From Bacillota bacterium (lineage in GTDB: Bacteria > Bacillota > Clostridia > Christensenellales > Christensenellaceae), in assembly GCA_023408315.1 (NCBI GenBank), contig JAEYKI010000019.1, forward strand, positions 186,001 to 250,000: DNA of 64,000 nucleotides, read 5' to 3'. Under the pieces are notes generated by a model. The model worked only from the letters and a program-made list of their open reading frames with translations. It ran no database searches and was not told where the DNA came from. Position 1 is the stretch's first letter. The number at the start of each line of letters is the position of its first letter. Positions 8,889 through 16,849 of the stretch are shown piece after piece. The position numbers were made by a program, and so were the translations under genes.

Positions 8889-8920
8889 CGGAAGTGAATC
8901 CACTTCCGTTGTTTTAATTT
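8889..8920 (+). terminator. Intrinsic terminator
   Basis: Perfect 8-bp arms CGGAAGTG (8889-8896) and CACTTCCG (8901-8908) close an AATC tetraloop and are followed by TTGTTTTAATTTT. It terminates the flavoprotein gene ending at 8875. Confidence 0.75.
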
Positions 8921-9002
8921 TGCGGATACCCCTTGGGATTTGTATCCGTGAACGAATATAATCAAATATACAATGGATTTAAAAATAATCATCCAAATTC
9001 TA

Positions 9003-9032
9003 TTGACAGCTAACATGTGTTAGCCATATAAT
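9003..9032 (+). promoter_or_regulatory. Promoter of tetR-flavoprotein operon
   Basis: Consensus TTGACA (9003-9008) and TATAAT (9027-9032) with an 18-bp spacer. The spacer is almost filled by an inverted repeat. Confidence 0.75.
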
Positions 9033-9053
9033 TTAGATAACGATTGTTAGCTA
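9009..9053. promoter_or_regulatory. Two tandem TetR operators
   Basis: Site 1 (9009-9024) has arms GCTAAC and GTTAGC around ATGT, lying between the -35 and -10 boxes. Site 2 (9034-9053) has arms TAGATAAC and GTTAGCTA around GATT with one mismatch, lying just after the -10 box. Both share the core TAAC-N4-GTTA, which fits two bound TetR dimers that autorepress the operon. Confidence 0.65.
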
Positions 9054-9065
9054 AAAGAGGCTGGT

Positions 9066-9695
9066 ATGAAAGAAAAACAAAAAATATCGACAAAACAAAA
9101 AATACTGGACGTTTCAATAGATTTATTTGCACAAAATGGGTTTAAAGAAATATCTGTGCGTGAAATCGCGAAGGCGGTTGGAATAAAGGCAAGTTCATTA
9201 TACAAGCATTATGAAAGTAAAGAAGAAATATTGGCAAGCATATTTGCACTTTTTAAAGAAAGAATGGAGAGAACGGAATTTCCAAAAGAACAATTGAAAC
9301 AATACGTTTTGACAGTTACGCCGGAAGAATATTTAAATGAATCTTTTAAAATGTTTAAGCAGGTTATGTGGGACCCCGTTGTAGTAAAAATTGCAAAAAT
9401 AATTACGGTTGAGCAGCGGCACCATCAGACTGTGAGGGATTTCTTCATCAGTGAATTAATAGAAAAGCCAAACCGGCTTCTGCAGTATGTGTTTGATATT
9501 ATGGTGGAGGAAGGATGTATTCCCCCAATAAATACAAGAGTGCTGGCGGAAGAATATAGCGCATATATTATATCTTTATACTTTGAACAAAATTTTTTGA
9601 AAGACAGCCTGAATCTGGACGAGATAGAAAGTAAAATGAAACTGCATAATGATTTTTATGTTTATAATATTTTAAAAAAGGGGAAGGAAGAATGA
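9066..9695 (+). CDS. TetR/AcrR-family regulator
   Basis: A 209-residue TetR regulator with an N-terminal helix-turn-helix (residues about 12-58: FKEISVREIAKAVGIKASSL then YKHYESKEEIL). AGAGG lies 5 nt before the ATG. The gene is expressed from a consensus promoter that carries two operator-like inverted repeats, so it very probably represses itself. It overlaps the downstream flavoprotein gene by 4 nt (ATGA), which makes that reductase the likely target and suggests a response to a redox-active or electrophilic compound. The low-GC, Lys-rich composition differs somewhat from its neighbours and may reflect transfer. Confidence 0.85.
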   Translation: MKEKQKISTKQKILDVSIDLFAQNGFKEISVREIAKAVGIKASSLYKHYESKEEILASIFALFKERMERTEFPKEQLKQYVLTVTPEEYLNESFKMFKQVMWDPVVVKIAKIITVEQRHHQTVRDFFISELIEKPNRLLQYVFDIMVEEGCIPPINTRVLAEEYSAYIISLYFEQNFLKDSLNLDEIESKMKLHNDFYVYNILKKGKEE

Positions 9696-10468
9696 AAATT
9701 ATAGCCATAATTGGGAGCCCGCGAAAAAAGGGGAACACATACGGCGTGGTTGAAAAGATTAGATTACAACTGAAAAAATATAACAACGATATAGATTTTG
9801 AATATATTTTTCTGGCGGATCAAAATATTCAACTATGCAAAGGTTGCTTTGCCTGTATCGCCCGGGGCGCAGATATGTGTCCTTTAAAGGATGACCGCAA
9901 TGCAATTGAGAAAAAAATTCTGGACTCTGACGGCGTTATTGTTGCCGCCCCAAGTTATGTTATGGGAGTGCCTGGCATCATGAAGAATTTTCTTGACAGG
10001 TTTGCGTTTGCGTGCCATAGGCCGCTGTTTTTTGACAAAGCTTTTTTGGCCGTTACAACTGTCGGGGGCATTAAGGGGATGAAACAAGCGCTTGAACAGC
10101 TTGCAATCCTGTCAGCCGGAGCAAAGTCTATCATAAAACTTGGCATTACTACGCCTCCGATTACCATGGCCGGATTACACAAAAAGGCAGATAAAAGGAT
10201 TCACAAGGCATCCGGGGCTTTTATGATCGCCTTGCAGAAACAGCAAAGGAAGCTTCCGGGCATAGCCGATTGGGCCTGGTACCATTCGTTTAAAACGTTG
10301 AGTTCCTATGAATCGTACCAAAAAGTTTGCCCGGCTGACTTTTCTTATTATCAAGATAAAAATGAATATTTTTATAACTTGAACGGGCATCCGGTCAAGC
10401 GGATGATAGGGAAAATATTTGGGGGCATTATGCGGTCAAGCCTTAAATTTATGATAGAAAGAGAATAG
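9692..10468 (+). CDS. Iron-sulfur flavoprotein-like oxidoreductase
   Basis: A 258-residue flavodoxin-fold protein starting MKIIAIIGSPRKKGNTYG, the FMN phosphate loop, with APSYVMGVPGIMKNFLDR as the flavin-side motif. Residues about 50-65 contain C-K-G-C-F-A-C-x7-C, a compact cysteine cluster like that of iron-sulfur flavoproteins. The C-terminal ~80 residues are a Tyr- and Lys-rich extension beyond the usual 190-residue domain. It overlaps the tetR stop by 4 nt and is therefore coupled to it. The likely role is NAD(P)H- or ferredoxin-dependent reduction of a toxic acceptor sensed by the TetR; the substrate is unknown. Confidence 0.75.
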   Translation: MKIIAIIGSPRKKGNTYGVVEKIRLQLKKYNNDIDFEYIFLADQNIQLCKGCFACIARGADMCPLKDDRNAIEKKILDSDGVIVAAPSYVMGVPGIMKNFLDRFAFACHRPLFFDKAFLAVTTVGGIKGMKQALEQLAILSAGAKSIIKLGITTPPITMAGLHKKADKRIHKASGAFMIALQKQQRKLPGIADWAWYHSFKTLSSYESYQKVCPADFSYYQDKNEYFYNLNGHPVKRMIGKIFGGIMRSSLKFMIERE

Positions 10469-10677
10469 GCATGTATTAAGGCAGCCTTGGATTATACTGC
10501 TTGTTCCTGATTTTCTGTAACATGAACCAGTCTTCTTATCGCCGAAAATATAATATATACCCTCCGCACAAGAACCTTAGATTGGATTAGCTCATTAATT
10601 ATACCATTGGTTACGTCCCTATAATCTTTACTGCATAATACCAGAAAACGAATAAATATTGTTTAAATTGGAACTTC

Positions 10678-10697
10678 TAATATTAACATTAATATTA
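10678..10697. promoter_or_regulatory. Palindrome upstream of yyaL-type gene
   Basis: Perfect 9-bp arms TAATATTAA (10678-10686) and TTAATATTA (10689-10697) around CA, ending one base before the ribosome site of the gene at 10711. It could be an operator or part of the promoter; no clear -35/-10 pair was identified. The rest of 10469-10677 shows nothing recognisable. Confidence 0.45.
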
Positions 10698-10710
10698 AGA
10701 GGTGATGCAA

Positions 10711-12714
10711 ATGCCTGTTGCCACGGAAAAAAAGACAAACAGACTGATTCATGAAAAATCTCCATACCTTCTGCAGCACGCTTACAATCCTGTGGATTGG
10801 TATCCCTGGGGTGAAGAGGCTTTCCAAAAGGCCAAAGCTGAGGATAAACCCTTGTTTTTATCCATAGGTTATTCAACATGCCATTGGTGTCATGTGATGG
10901 AGCGGGAGACGTTTGAAGATGCGGATGCGGCGAATGTTTTAAACGGTTCCTTTGTGTGCGTTAAGGTTGACAGGGAAGAGCGGCCCGATATAGACCATGT
11001 GTATATGGAGGTTTGCCAGGCCATGACCGGCGGCGGAGGCTGGCCTTTGTCTGTTTTTATGGATGCGGAGAAAAGGCCCTTTTTTGCGGGCACCTATTTT
11101 ACAAACGCCCAGTTTCAGAGCCTTTGCACGCAGATCAGCAGCCTTTGGAACACAGAACGGAATAAAATTGACGCTGCTTCGGCGGATATATTGAAATTGT
11201 TGCAGGCCAGGCCGGAAAAGAAGGGCGAGGTGAACGGAGATTTGCCACGCATTGCATTTGGCGATTTAAAAAAGAGTTTTGATCCCGTGCACGGCGGTTT
11301 TTCACAGGCGCCCAAGTTTCCTTCCCCGCATCTGCTGCTGTTTTTAATGGAGTATGCAAAAGTGTTTGGCGAACAGACAGCGCTTGCTATGACCCTCAAA
11401 ACGTTGGAGGGCATGTACCGGGGAGGTATGCACGACCACATTGGTTACGGGTTCTGCCGGTATTCTACAGACAAACAATGGCTGGCGCCTCATTTTGAAA
11501 AAATGCTGTATGATAACGCGCTGCTGGCGCTGGCATATGCCGGGGCATTCCGCATCACAAAAAAGCAATTCTATGCGGATACGGTAAAAAAGACTCTGGG
11601 GTTTCTTCTTGGTACCATGCGGTCCCCCGAAGGCGGTTTTTATACCGCGCTGGATGCGGACTCAGAAGGCGTGGAAGGCAAATTTTATCTCTGGACCACA
11701 GAAGAGGTCGGGGGGCTTTTGGGCAGCCGTGCAAAAGAGTTCTGCCAGGCGTACGATATTACGCCTGAGGGCAATTTTGAAGGCAGGAACATTCCAAACC
11801 TGATCCGTAATCCGTTTGGGGTGGAGGAACTGCCAAAATTTGAGGAAGAGCGGCAAATTTTATTTTCCGTGCGCGAGAGGCGCGTGCATCCTTTTTTGGA
11901 CGACAAGATTTTAACCTGCTGGAACGGCCTTGCAATGGCTGCTTTTGCCTATGCGGGAAATGTGCTTAAAGCCCCGGAATATACGCGGGTGGCCGAAGAT
12001 GCCTGGCGGTTTATACGCGGGCGGCTGATTGGCAAAGAAAGCGGGCTTCTGTCCTCCTGGCGGGATGGGCAGGCCAAAAACCGGGCGCACGCAGACGATT
12101 ACGCATACCTCATTTGGGGGTTGCTGGAGCTGCACGCCGCAACGTGGGATTTTGAATATCTGTCTTCCGCTGTCCGCCTGAACGCCGACTTTACAGAACA
12201 ATTTGCGGATAGGGAGCAGGGCGGCCTTTATTATACCGGGTGCGATGCGGAAAGGCTGATAGCGCGAACCAAAACGGCATACGACGGCGCAACTCCTTCC
12301 GCTAATTCGGTGCAAGCCATGAATTTGCTGCGCCTGTGGAACCTTACGGGCGATATAGGATTCCGCCAGGCCGCGCAGGAGGTTTTTGGGGCGTTTGCTG
12401 CGGAAACCGGTAAATATCCTTCAGCATTTGCGCATATGATGGCTTCCATGCTGTATGCCCGGGAACAGGTGAAGGTTGTGCTTGTTGGGAAGACAAAGAA
12501 CGATCTGGAAAAAATGTGTGCGTGTACCCACGGCGCCGACGCGTCCGTTGTGGTGATTGCGCGGGACGAAAATATTCCTGAGAATCTGGAGAAATATTAT
12601 GCGGAGTATCATGCCCAGAACGGCAGGCCCACGGCCTACGTATGCCGGGGCAGGGTATGCCTTCCGGCCGTAACCAGTGCTGCCGGGCTCCGTGAATTGC
12701 TTGATGATAAGTGA
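10711..12714 (+). CDS. YyaL/DUF255 thioredoxin-domain protein (SSP411 family)
   Basis: A 667-residue protein of the widespread YyaL/spermatogenesis-associated-20 family. The N-terminal ~170 residues are a thioredoxin-like DUF255 domain, with the family signatures NRLIHEKSPYLLQHAYNPVD and STCHWCHVMERE, where the CHWC pair is the CxxC site. The rest is an (alpha/alpha)6 six-hairpin domain as in glycosidases and epimerases, with GGMHDHIGYGFCRYSTD and HFEKMLYDNA. The family is conserved from bacteria to man, and its biochemical role is not settled. The ATG at 10711 is preferred because GAGGTG lies 6 nt before it. It is monocistronic with a strong terminator. Confidence 0.88.
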   Translation: MPVATEKKTNRLIHEKSPYLLQHAYNPVDWYPWGEEAFQKAKAEDKPLFLSIGYSTCHWCHVMERETFEDADAANVLNGSFVCVKVDREERPDIDHVYMEVCQAMTGGGGWPLSVFMDAEKRPFFAGTYFTNAQFQSLCTQISSLWNTERNKIDAASADILKLLQARPEKKGEVNGDLPRIAFGDLKKSFDPVHGGFSQAPKFPSPHLLLFLMEYAKVFGEQTALAMTLKTLEGMYRGGMHDHIGYGFCRYSTDKQWLAPHFEKMLYDNALLALAYAGAFRITKKQFYADTVKKTLGFLLGTMRSPEGGFYTALDADSEGVEGKFYLWTTEEVGGLLGSRAKEFCQAYDITPEGNFEGRNIPNLIRNPFGVEELPKFEEERQILFSVRERRVHPFLDDKILTCWNGLAMAAFAYAGNVLKAPEYTRVAEDAWRFIRGRLIGKESGLLSSWRDGQAKNRAHADDYAYLIWGLLELHAATWDFEYLSSAVRLNADFTEQFADREQGGLYYTGCDAERLIARTKTAYDGATPSANSVQAMNLLRLWNLTGDIGFRQAAQEVFGAFAAETGKYPSAFAHMMASMLYAREQVKVVLVGKTKNDLEKMCACTHGADASVVVIARDENIPENLEKYYAEYHAQNGRPTAYVCRGRVCLPAVTSAAGLRELLDDK

Positions 12715-12750
12715 AAATTAATTTGTGTAGTTAATGCAAAAATATTTTTG

Positions 12751-12778
12751 CCTGGCAGGGTTTGCTGCCAGGTTTTTT
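12751..12778 (+). terminator. Intrinsic terminator
   Basis: Arms CCTGGCAG (12751-12758) and CTGCCAGG (12765-12772) with a 6-nt loop, then six T residues. It ends the yyaL-type transcript. Confidence 0.85.
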
Positions 12779-12813
12779 AATTTTAATAATAATATAAATA
12801 TTATAATATTATA

Positions 12814-12843
12814 TTGACAATAGTGTATGATATACAATATAAT
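12814..12843 (+). promoter_or_regulatory. Promoter and operator of padR-HAAS operon
   Basis: TTGACA (12814-12819) and TATAAT (12838-12843) with an 18-bp spacer. The spacer contains an imperfect palindrome, TGTAT-GAT-ATACA (12824-12836), a plausible PadR autoregulatory site. The predicted transcription start lies near 12850, so the leader is barely longer than the ribosome site. Confidence 0.6.
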
Positions 12844-12861
12844 ACGGATGAGGTGATGAAA

Positions 12862-13224
12862 ATGGTAGACGATACCATGGAAATCGTAGAAAATCTGTTG
12901 CTGGAACTCAGGCGCGGAACCTTGGTATTAAGCGTGTTAAGCCAGCTCGGGCATCCTAAATATGGCTATTCACTCGTACAAAGCTTGGAGAAAAAGAACG
13001 TGCGCATAGAGGCGGGAACTCTTTATCCGCTGCTGCGCCGGCTGGAAAAACAGGGGCTTTTAAACGGAGAATGGGAAGTCTCGGGAGCAAAACCCAGAAA
13101 GTACTACGTTTTAAGCAAAAAGGGAAAAGAGGTTTATGAAAAATTGTGCAGGGAGTGGTCCGGGATGGTGGACGGCATGAATCGTTTATTGGAAGGTGAA
13201 GGTGACGAAGATGAGCAAGGATGA
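12862..13224 (+). CDS. PadR-family transcriptional regulator
   Basis: A 120-residue winged-helix protein. The motif HPKYGYSLVQSLEKKNVRIEAGTLYPLLRRLEKQGLL corresponds to the PadR recognition helix and wing (in two parts: HPKYGYSLVQSL and GTLYPLLRRLEKQGLL). GAGGTG at 12850-12855 supports the ATG at 12862, giving MVDDTMEIVENLLLELRRG at the N-terminus. It overlaps the next gene by 14 nt. PadR plus HAAS membrane protein is a recurrent two-gene unit in Firmicutes; the regulator probably represses the pair in response to an unknown signal. Confidence 0.88.
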   Translation: MVDDTMEIVENLLLELRRGTLVLSVLSQLGHPKYGYSLVQSLEKKNVRIEAGTLYPLLRRLEKQGLLNGEWEVSGAKPRKYYVLSKKGKEVYEKLCREWSGMVDGMNRLLEGEGDEDEQG

Positions 13225-14242
13225 AAAATATATTCGGGACGTGATAGAGCGGTATATATACCAGGTGGTGCGCCGCTTGCCCGCATCCCAGCGGGAGGAT
13301 ATCAAAAAAGAGCTGAGGGGGTTAATAGAAGACATGCTTGCCGAACGTTCCGCCGACCCCGCGCGGGAAGATATCGACTCTGTTTTGCTGGAGCTGGGAA
13401 CGCCGTGGGATATGGCGAACAAATACCTGGATTCCAAGCAGTATCTGATTGGCCCTGAGTATTTTAGCATGTATATATTCCTGCTAAAAATTGTACTGGG
13501 AGCGGTTGCCTTTGGTATGACAATCGCGCTGTGCATTGGGTTCGTCATGTCTCCGCCCGAATCCATTGTGGCGGGAATTGCTTCGTATATCAGCTCTGTT
13601 TTATTTGCGCTGCTGCAGGCGTTTGCGTGGCTGACGTTTGGCTTTGCCGTTGCGGAGAGGTACAGCAAAAAGAAAATCAGTTTTCAGGGCGGCAAATGGA
13701 AGCCTTCCGACCTACCCCCCGTGCCGCCTGTGGAAAGCAAGCCCATGAAACGTTCCGATCCCATAGCTTCCATGCTTTTCACGGTAATTGTGATGATTGT
13801 GTTTAATGCCGCTCCGCAGATTTTAAGCGTGTATGTGGGCGGCGATACTTTAACGGTGGTGCCCATCTTTAATTTGAATAACTGGCCTGCGGTTATAGGA
13901 GTATTCAACGTGCTGTTTGCGCTTGGGCTTATCAAGGATTTTTTGCGGCTGTTGTTTGGACGGTATACGATTACGCTGGGCATTTCCATTGCTATAATAA
14001 ACATTGTGTCTCTTGTTATTGCGGTTATGCTGCTTACAAGCCCAATTTTATGGAATCCATACTTCGCGCAAACGCTCCAGGATCTGCATGCTTTTGGCAT
14101 ACCTACATGGTTTGATTTGCAATATTATGTGGATCTGTTTAAGAAGATATTGGTAGGGCTTGTGATTCTGGGGAACGTTGTGGACACCATTACTGTACTG
14201 GTTCGGAGCATCAAACAGAGTGTTTCTGAGCGCGAGTTATAA
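13211..14242 (+). CDS. HAAS-domain membrane protein partnered with PadR
   Basis: A 343-residue protein. The first ~85 residues are a cytoplasmic HAAS-type helical domain (YIYQVVRRLPASQREDIKKE then LRGLIEDMLAER). Six or more hydrophobic segments follow, near residues 95-120, 125-150, 195-215, 230-250, 255-285 and 305-330. HAAS domains are found almost only next to PadR regulators and are thought to couple the membrane state to the regulator. The ATG at 13211 has GGTGA 5 nt upstream and overlaps the padR end, indicating translational coupling. Confidence 0.8.
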   Translation: MSKDEKYIRDVIERYIYQVVRRLPASQREDIKKELRGLIEDMLAERSADPAREDIDSVLLELGTPWDMANKYLDSKQYLIGPEYFSMYIFLLKIVLGAVAFGMTIALCIGFVMSPPESIVAGIASYISSVLFALLQAFAWLTFGFAVAERYSKKKISFQGGKWKPSDLPPVPPVESKPMKRSDPIASMLFTVIVMIVFNAAPQILSVYVGGDTLTVVPIFNLNNWPAVIGVFNVLFALGLIKDFLRLLFGRYTITLGISIAIINIVSLVIAVMLLTSPILWNPYFAQTLQDLHAFGIPTWFDLQYYVDLFKKILVGLVILGNVVDTITVLVRSIKQSVSEREL

Positions 14243-14255
14243 AAAAAACCAAAAA

Positions 14256-14277
14256 TCGCGCGTTTGCGCGTTTTTTT
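14256..14277. terminator. Intrinsic terminator
   Basis: Stem CGCGC (14257-14261) / GCGCG (14266-14270) with a GTTT loop, flanked by A5 on the left and T7 on the right, so it could also act in the reverse direction. It ends the padR-HAAS transcript. Confidence 0.75.
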
Positions 14278-14302
14278 GTGGAGTAAAAAGTTCGCTTTTT
14301 GC

Positions 14303-14330
14303 TTGCTTTTCCGTAGTTTTATGATATAAT
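14303..14330 (+). promoter_or_regulatory. Promoter of zinc-ribbon gene
   Basis: TTGCTT (14303-14308) and TATAAT (14325-14330) with a 16-bp spacer, leaving a ~110-nt leader before the ATG at 14448. Confidence 0.55.
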
Positions 14331-14447
14331 GAATACGTGGAAATCCACATGTGTTTTAACTATGTTTCTGAAATGTTCTTCCAAGTTATTTGAGAGATAC
14401 GTCCAAGAACCTGTTAAAATCAAACAAATATAAGGAGGAACTTTTAG

Positions 14448-14633
14448 ATGCCAGACAAAACAATTGTATGCAAAGATTGCAACCAGGAATTTATTTTCAC
14501 TGAAAACGAGCAGGCTTTTTACAAAGAAAAGGGCTTTGAGAACGAACCCATGAGATGCCCCGCTTGCAGAAAAGCAAGGAAACAGCAGAGAAATAATTTC
14601 GGCGGCAACAGGAACCAGTCCAGCCGCTGGTAA
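14448..14633 (+). CDS. Small zinc-ribbon protein
   Basis: A 61-residue protein with one treble-clef zinc ribbon: C8-K-D-C in IVCKDCNQEFIF and C-P-A-C in MRCPACRKARK. The basic, Asn/Gly/Arg-rich C-terminal tail suggests nucleic-acid binding. It matches the small zf-trcl-type proteins that are abundant in Clostridia and whose role is unknown. AAGGAGG lies 9 nt before the ATG. The gene has its own promoter, a ~110-nt leader and a strong terminator, so it is monocistronic and probably well expressed. Confidence 0.8.
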   Translation: MPDKTIVCKDCNQEFIFTENEQAFYKEKGFENEPMRCPACRKARKQQRNNFGGNRNQSSRW

Positions 14634-14664
14634 GCAAGCCCAACAGATTTCTGATAGGCAATTA

Positions 14665-14690
14665 AGAGAGAGCTTTTGCTCTCTTTTTTA
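14665..14690 (+). terminator. Intrinsic terminator
   Basis: Arms AGAGAGC (14667-14673) and GCTCTCT (14678-14684) around TTTT, followed by a run of T. It ends the zinc-ribbon transcript. Confidence 0.85.
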
Positions 14691-14805
14691 TTTGCGCGTT
14701 TGCGGCATTATGCAATAAAAAGAGCTACATTCCGGCAATAATTTCGGTTTTCAGTTTTCAGCGTTTTATGCTATAATTTGAGTATCAACCGCAAGGAGGT
14801 TGTAC

Positions 14806-15552
14806 ATGGAAAGTGATAAAAACATCGCCGTCTTGATAGACGCGGATAATGTATCGTCCAAATATATCAAATTTATTTTTGATGAAATATCCAACCACGG
14901 GACGCCTACCTATAAACGGATCTACGGCGACTGGACCAAGCCGCAGCTGGCCTCCTGGAAGAATGTTCTTTTGAATTATTCCATCACGCCCATTCAGCAG
15001 TACAATTATACAACGGGCAAGAATTCCACAGACGCCGCGCTGATTATAGACGCAATGGACATTTTATATTCCAAAAATGTGGACGGGTTCTGCATTGTTT
15101 CCAGTGACGGAGATTTTACGAAACTTGCCGCCCGTCTGCGCGAAGCGGGCATGTATGTGATCGGCATGGGCGAGAAAAAGACGCCAACGCCTTTTATTGC
15201 TGCCTGCGAAAAGTTCAAGTACCTGGAGGTGCTGGAATCCGCCACCAGTCCGGAGAAGGTTCCTGTGGAGGAGTCTGAGAAAAATGGCGGTCAAAAGGCA
15301 GGCATGTCCAGCAAAAAGGAAATTATAAAAGCCGTCCAGACCATTGTGACCGAAATATCGGACGAAGACGGTTGGGCGGGCCTTGGGGCGGTGGGCAGTA
15401 CGCTCAGCCGCCGGTACCCGGATTTTGACACCCGCAACTACGGGTATTCCAAACTCACGCCGTTTATTGCATCTCTTAAAATATTTGAGGTGCAGTCCCG
15501 CAAAATCGGGGATTCCAATACGCACCATAATTATGTGCGCAACAAAGAATAA
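14806..15552 (+). CDS. NYN-domain ribonuclease-like protein with LOTUS/OST-HTH domain
   Basis: A 248-residue protein. Residues about 5-140 are a NYN (PIN-like) domain: AVLIDADNVSSKY carries the first acidic residues, NSTDAALIIDAMDIL the second, and SSDGDFTKLAARLREAG the third, the metal-binding set of these RNA-cleaving folds. Residues about 170-245 are an OST-HTH/LOTUS winged helix (GSTLSRRYPDFDTRNYGYSK), which binds RNA. This limkain-b1-like combination is common in bacteria and is thought to process or degrade RNA. AAGGAGG at 14793-14799 supports the ATG at 14806. A TATAAT box lies at 14772-14777. Confidence 0.87.
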   Translation: MESDKNIAVLIDADNVSSKYIKFIFDEISNHGTPTYKRIYGDWTKPQLASWKNVLLNYSITPIQQYNYTTGKNSTDAALIIDAMDILYSKNVDGFCIVSSDGDFTKLAARLREAGMYVIGMGEKKTPTPFIAACEKFKYLEVLESATSPEKVPVEESEKNGGQKAGMSSKKEIIKAVQTIVTEISDEDGWAGLGAVGSTLSRRYPDFDTRNYGYSKLTPFIASLKIFEVQSRKIGDSNTHHNYVRNKE

Positions 15553-15564
15553 AACCTACGCAAG

Positions 15565-15609
15565 GGACAGCAGATCAGTTTGACGCCGCTTTTGGCGCTG
15601 TCTTTTATT
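15565..15609 (+). terminator. Probable intrinsic terminator
   Basis: Outer stem GACAGC (15566-15571) / GCTGTC (15597-15602) with an inner GCC/GGC stem, followed by TTTTATT. It ends the NYN gene. Confidence 0.55.
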
Positions 15610-15707
15610 CGGTTGGGGTTGTAATAAAGCGCGTGCTTCTGTATATTGAAATATAAGTATGTTTTAATAATATGTGTATGCATATCGCGTTTATGGGAGG
15701 GTTTGGT

Positions 15708-16559
15708 ATGCAAGATATAACAAAAACAGAAGAACTGATTCGGGAACGAAGGTCCTGCAGAACATTTGGCGAAAAGGCGATTGAGCCGCAGAAAATAAAG
15801 CAGTTGCAGGACTTTATAGATGAAGCAAACAAAAATGCAAAACAAATGCGGTTTGCCTTGTTTGCGCTCAATGCGGGCGGAAGAATTGGCACATACGGCA
15901 TGATTTCCGGCGGGCATACATATATTGCGGGAATCATTCAAAAAAACAGGGAGCACATAGAAGAACTTGGCATGGAATTTGAAAAAATCATTCTGTTTGC
16001 AACTTCCCTGGGCCTGGGGACCTGCTGGCTGGCGGGGATTGACCGGAAGACTTTTACTGAAAAAATAGAACTTGCAGAAAACGAAGTGGTCGCCGTTGCT
16101 TCGCCTGTTGGTTACGCGGCCAGGCCCCGCATAAAAGAAAGCCTGGCAAGAATGGTGATTGGAGCGGATAAACGCAAACCGTGGGGGGAATTGTTTTTTT
16201 TAGAGGAACCAGGGCGCGTTTTGCCGCGTGAAAAAGCGGGAGAAATGGCGCGTGCGCTGGAAATGGCGCGGTTGGCTCCTTCGGCTTCCAACAGGCAACC
16301 CTGGAGAGTGGTGCTGGATGGAACTAAATTCCATTTTTGCCTGGCTCGCACGCCGGGGTATGGTGCGGAGCAGCCGTTTGATATCCAGAAAAGCGATATA
16401 GGAATTGCCATGTGCCACTTTGAACTGTTCGCCGGGGAGGGCCAGTGGGTGTTTTTTGATACAATCCGGTTTAAAGAACCATTTGTGTACATAAAAACCT
16501 GGGAGGCATCCTTAACTGCCGGGCATACGGAGTCCGGCGAATCAATGCAAAAAGATTGA
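15708..16559 (+). CDS. Nitroreductase-family protein (putative TM nitroreductase type)
   Basis: A 283-residue FMN-dependent nitroreductase-like protein. The N-terminal RERRSCRTFGEKAIEP and central LATSLGLGTCWLAGIDR-like segment (ATSLGLGTCWLAG) are typical, as is LAPSASNRQPWRVVLDG in the second half, which marks the two-lobed single-chain type (Nitroreductase_2/TM1586-like) where one chain contains two related halves. The substrate is unknown; members reduce nitroaromatics, flavins or quinones. GGGAGG at 15695-15700 supports the ATG at 15708. The downstream 290 nt hold only a terminator of the opposite gene. Confidence 0.8.
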   Translation: MQDITKTEELIRERRSCRTFGEKAIEPQKIKQLQDFIDEANKNAKQMRFALFALNAGGRIGTYGMISGGHTYIAGIIQKNREHIEELGMEFEKIILFATSLGLGTCWLAGIDRKTFTEKIELAENEVVAVASPVGYAARPRIKESLARMVIGADKRKPWGELFFLEEPGRVLPREKAGEMARALEMARLAPSASNRQPWRVVLDGTKFHFCLARTPGYGAEQPFDIQKSDIGIAMCHFELFAGEGQWVFFDTIRFKEPFVYIKTWEASLTAGHTESGESMQKD

Positions 16560-16637
16560 TATTGGCATTTGCACGGCGAATCTTTTTGGCCTTTTATTTG
16601 CCACTGTTTTTCGCAATCCCGCAACCGCATGATGGAC

Positions 16638-16672
16638 AAAAAAACAGGGAGGATCTGCAGGCAAACCTCCCT
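16638..16672 (-). terminator. Intrinsic terminator for bactofilin gene
   Basis: On the minus strand AGGGAGG and CCTCCCT (16672-16666 and 16652-16646) form a 7-bp stem with a 13-nt loop, followed by G and seven T (plus-strand A run 16638-16644). It lies about 180 nt past the bactofilin stop codon; the rest of 16560-16849 shows no gene. Confidence 0.6.
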
Positions 16673-16849
16673 CTGATCTGAACCATTTAACAGGCGGTTG
16701 CAAAGAGCATACCGCTTGTTACCGGAATGGATATTTTGCATGGAACACTTTAAAGGCAAAACACCCATACCGTTTTTGGCTGTCTGTTCGTAAGAACTCT
16801 TTTTGGAAAAGAGTTCCGCTGTTGTTTTCTTCTGAAGCCTGGGCATGCC

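Noticed and set aside
16560..16849. Possible small RNA or gene after the nitroreductase
   Set aside because: The only structure is a terminator for the minus-strand bactofilin gene; no promoter or coding signal was found.
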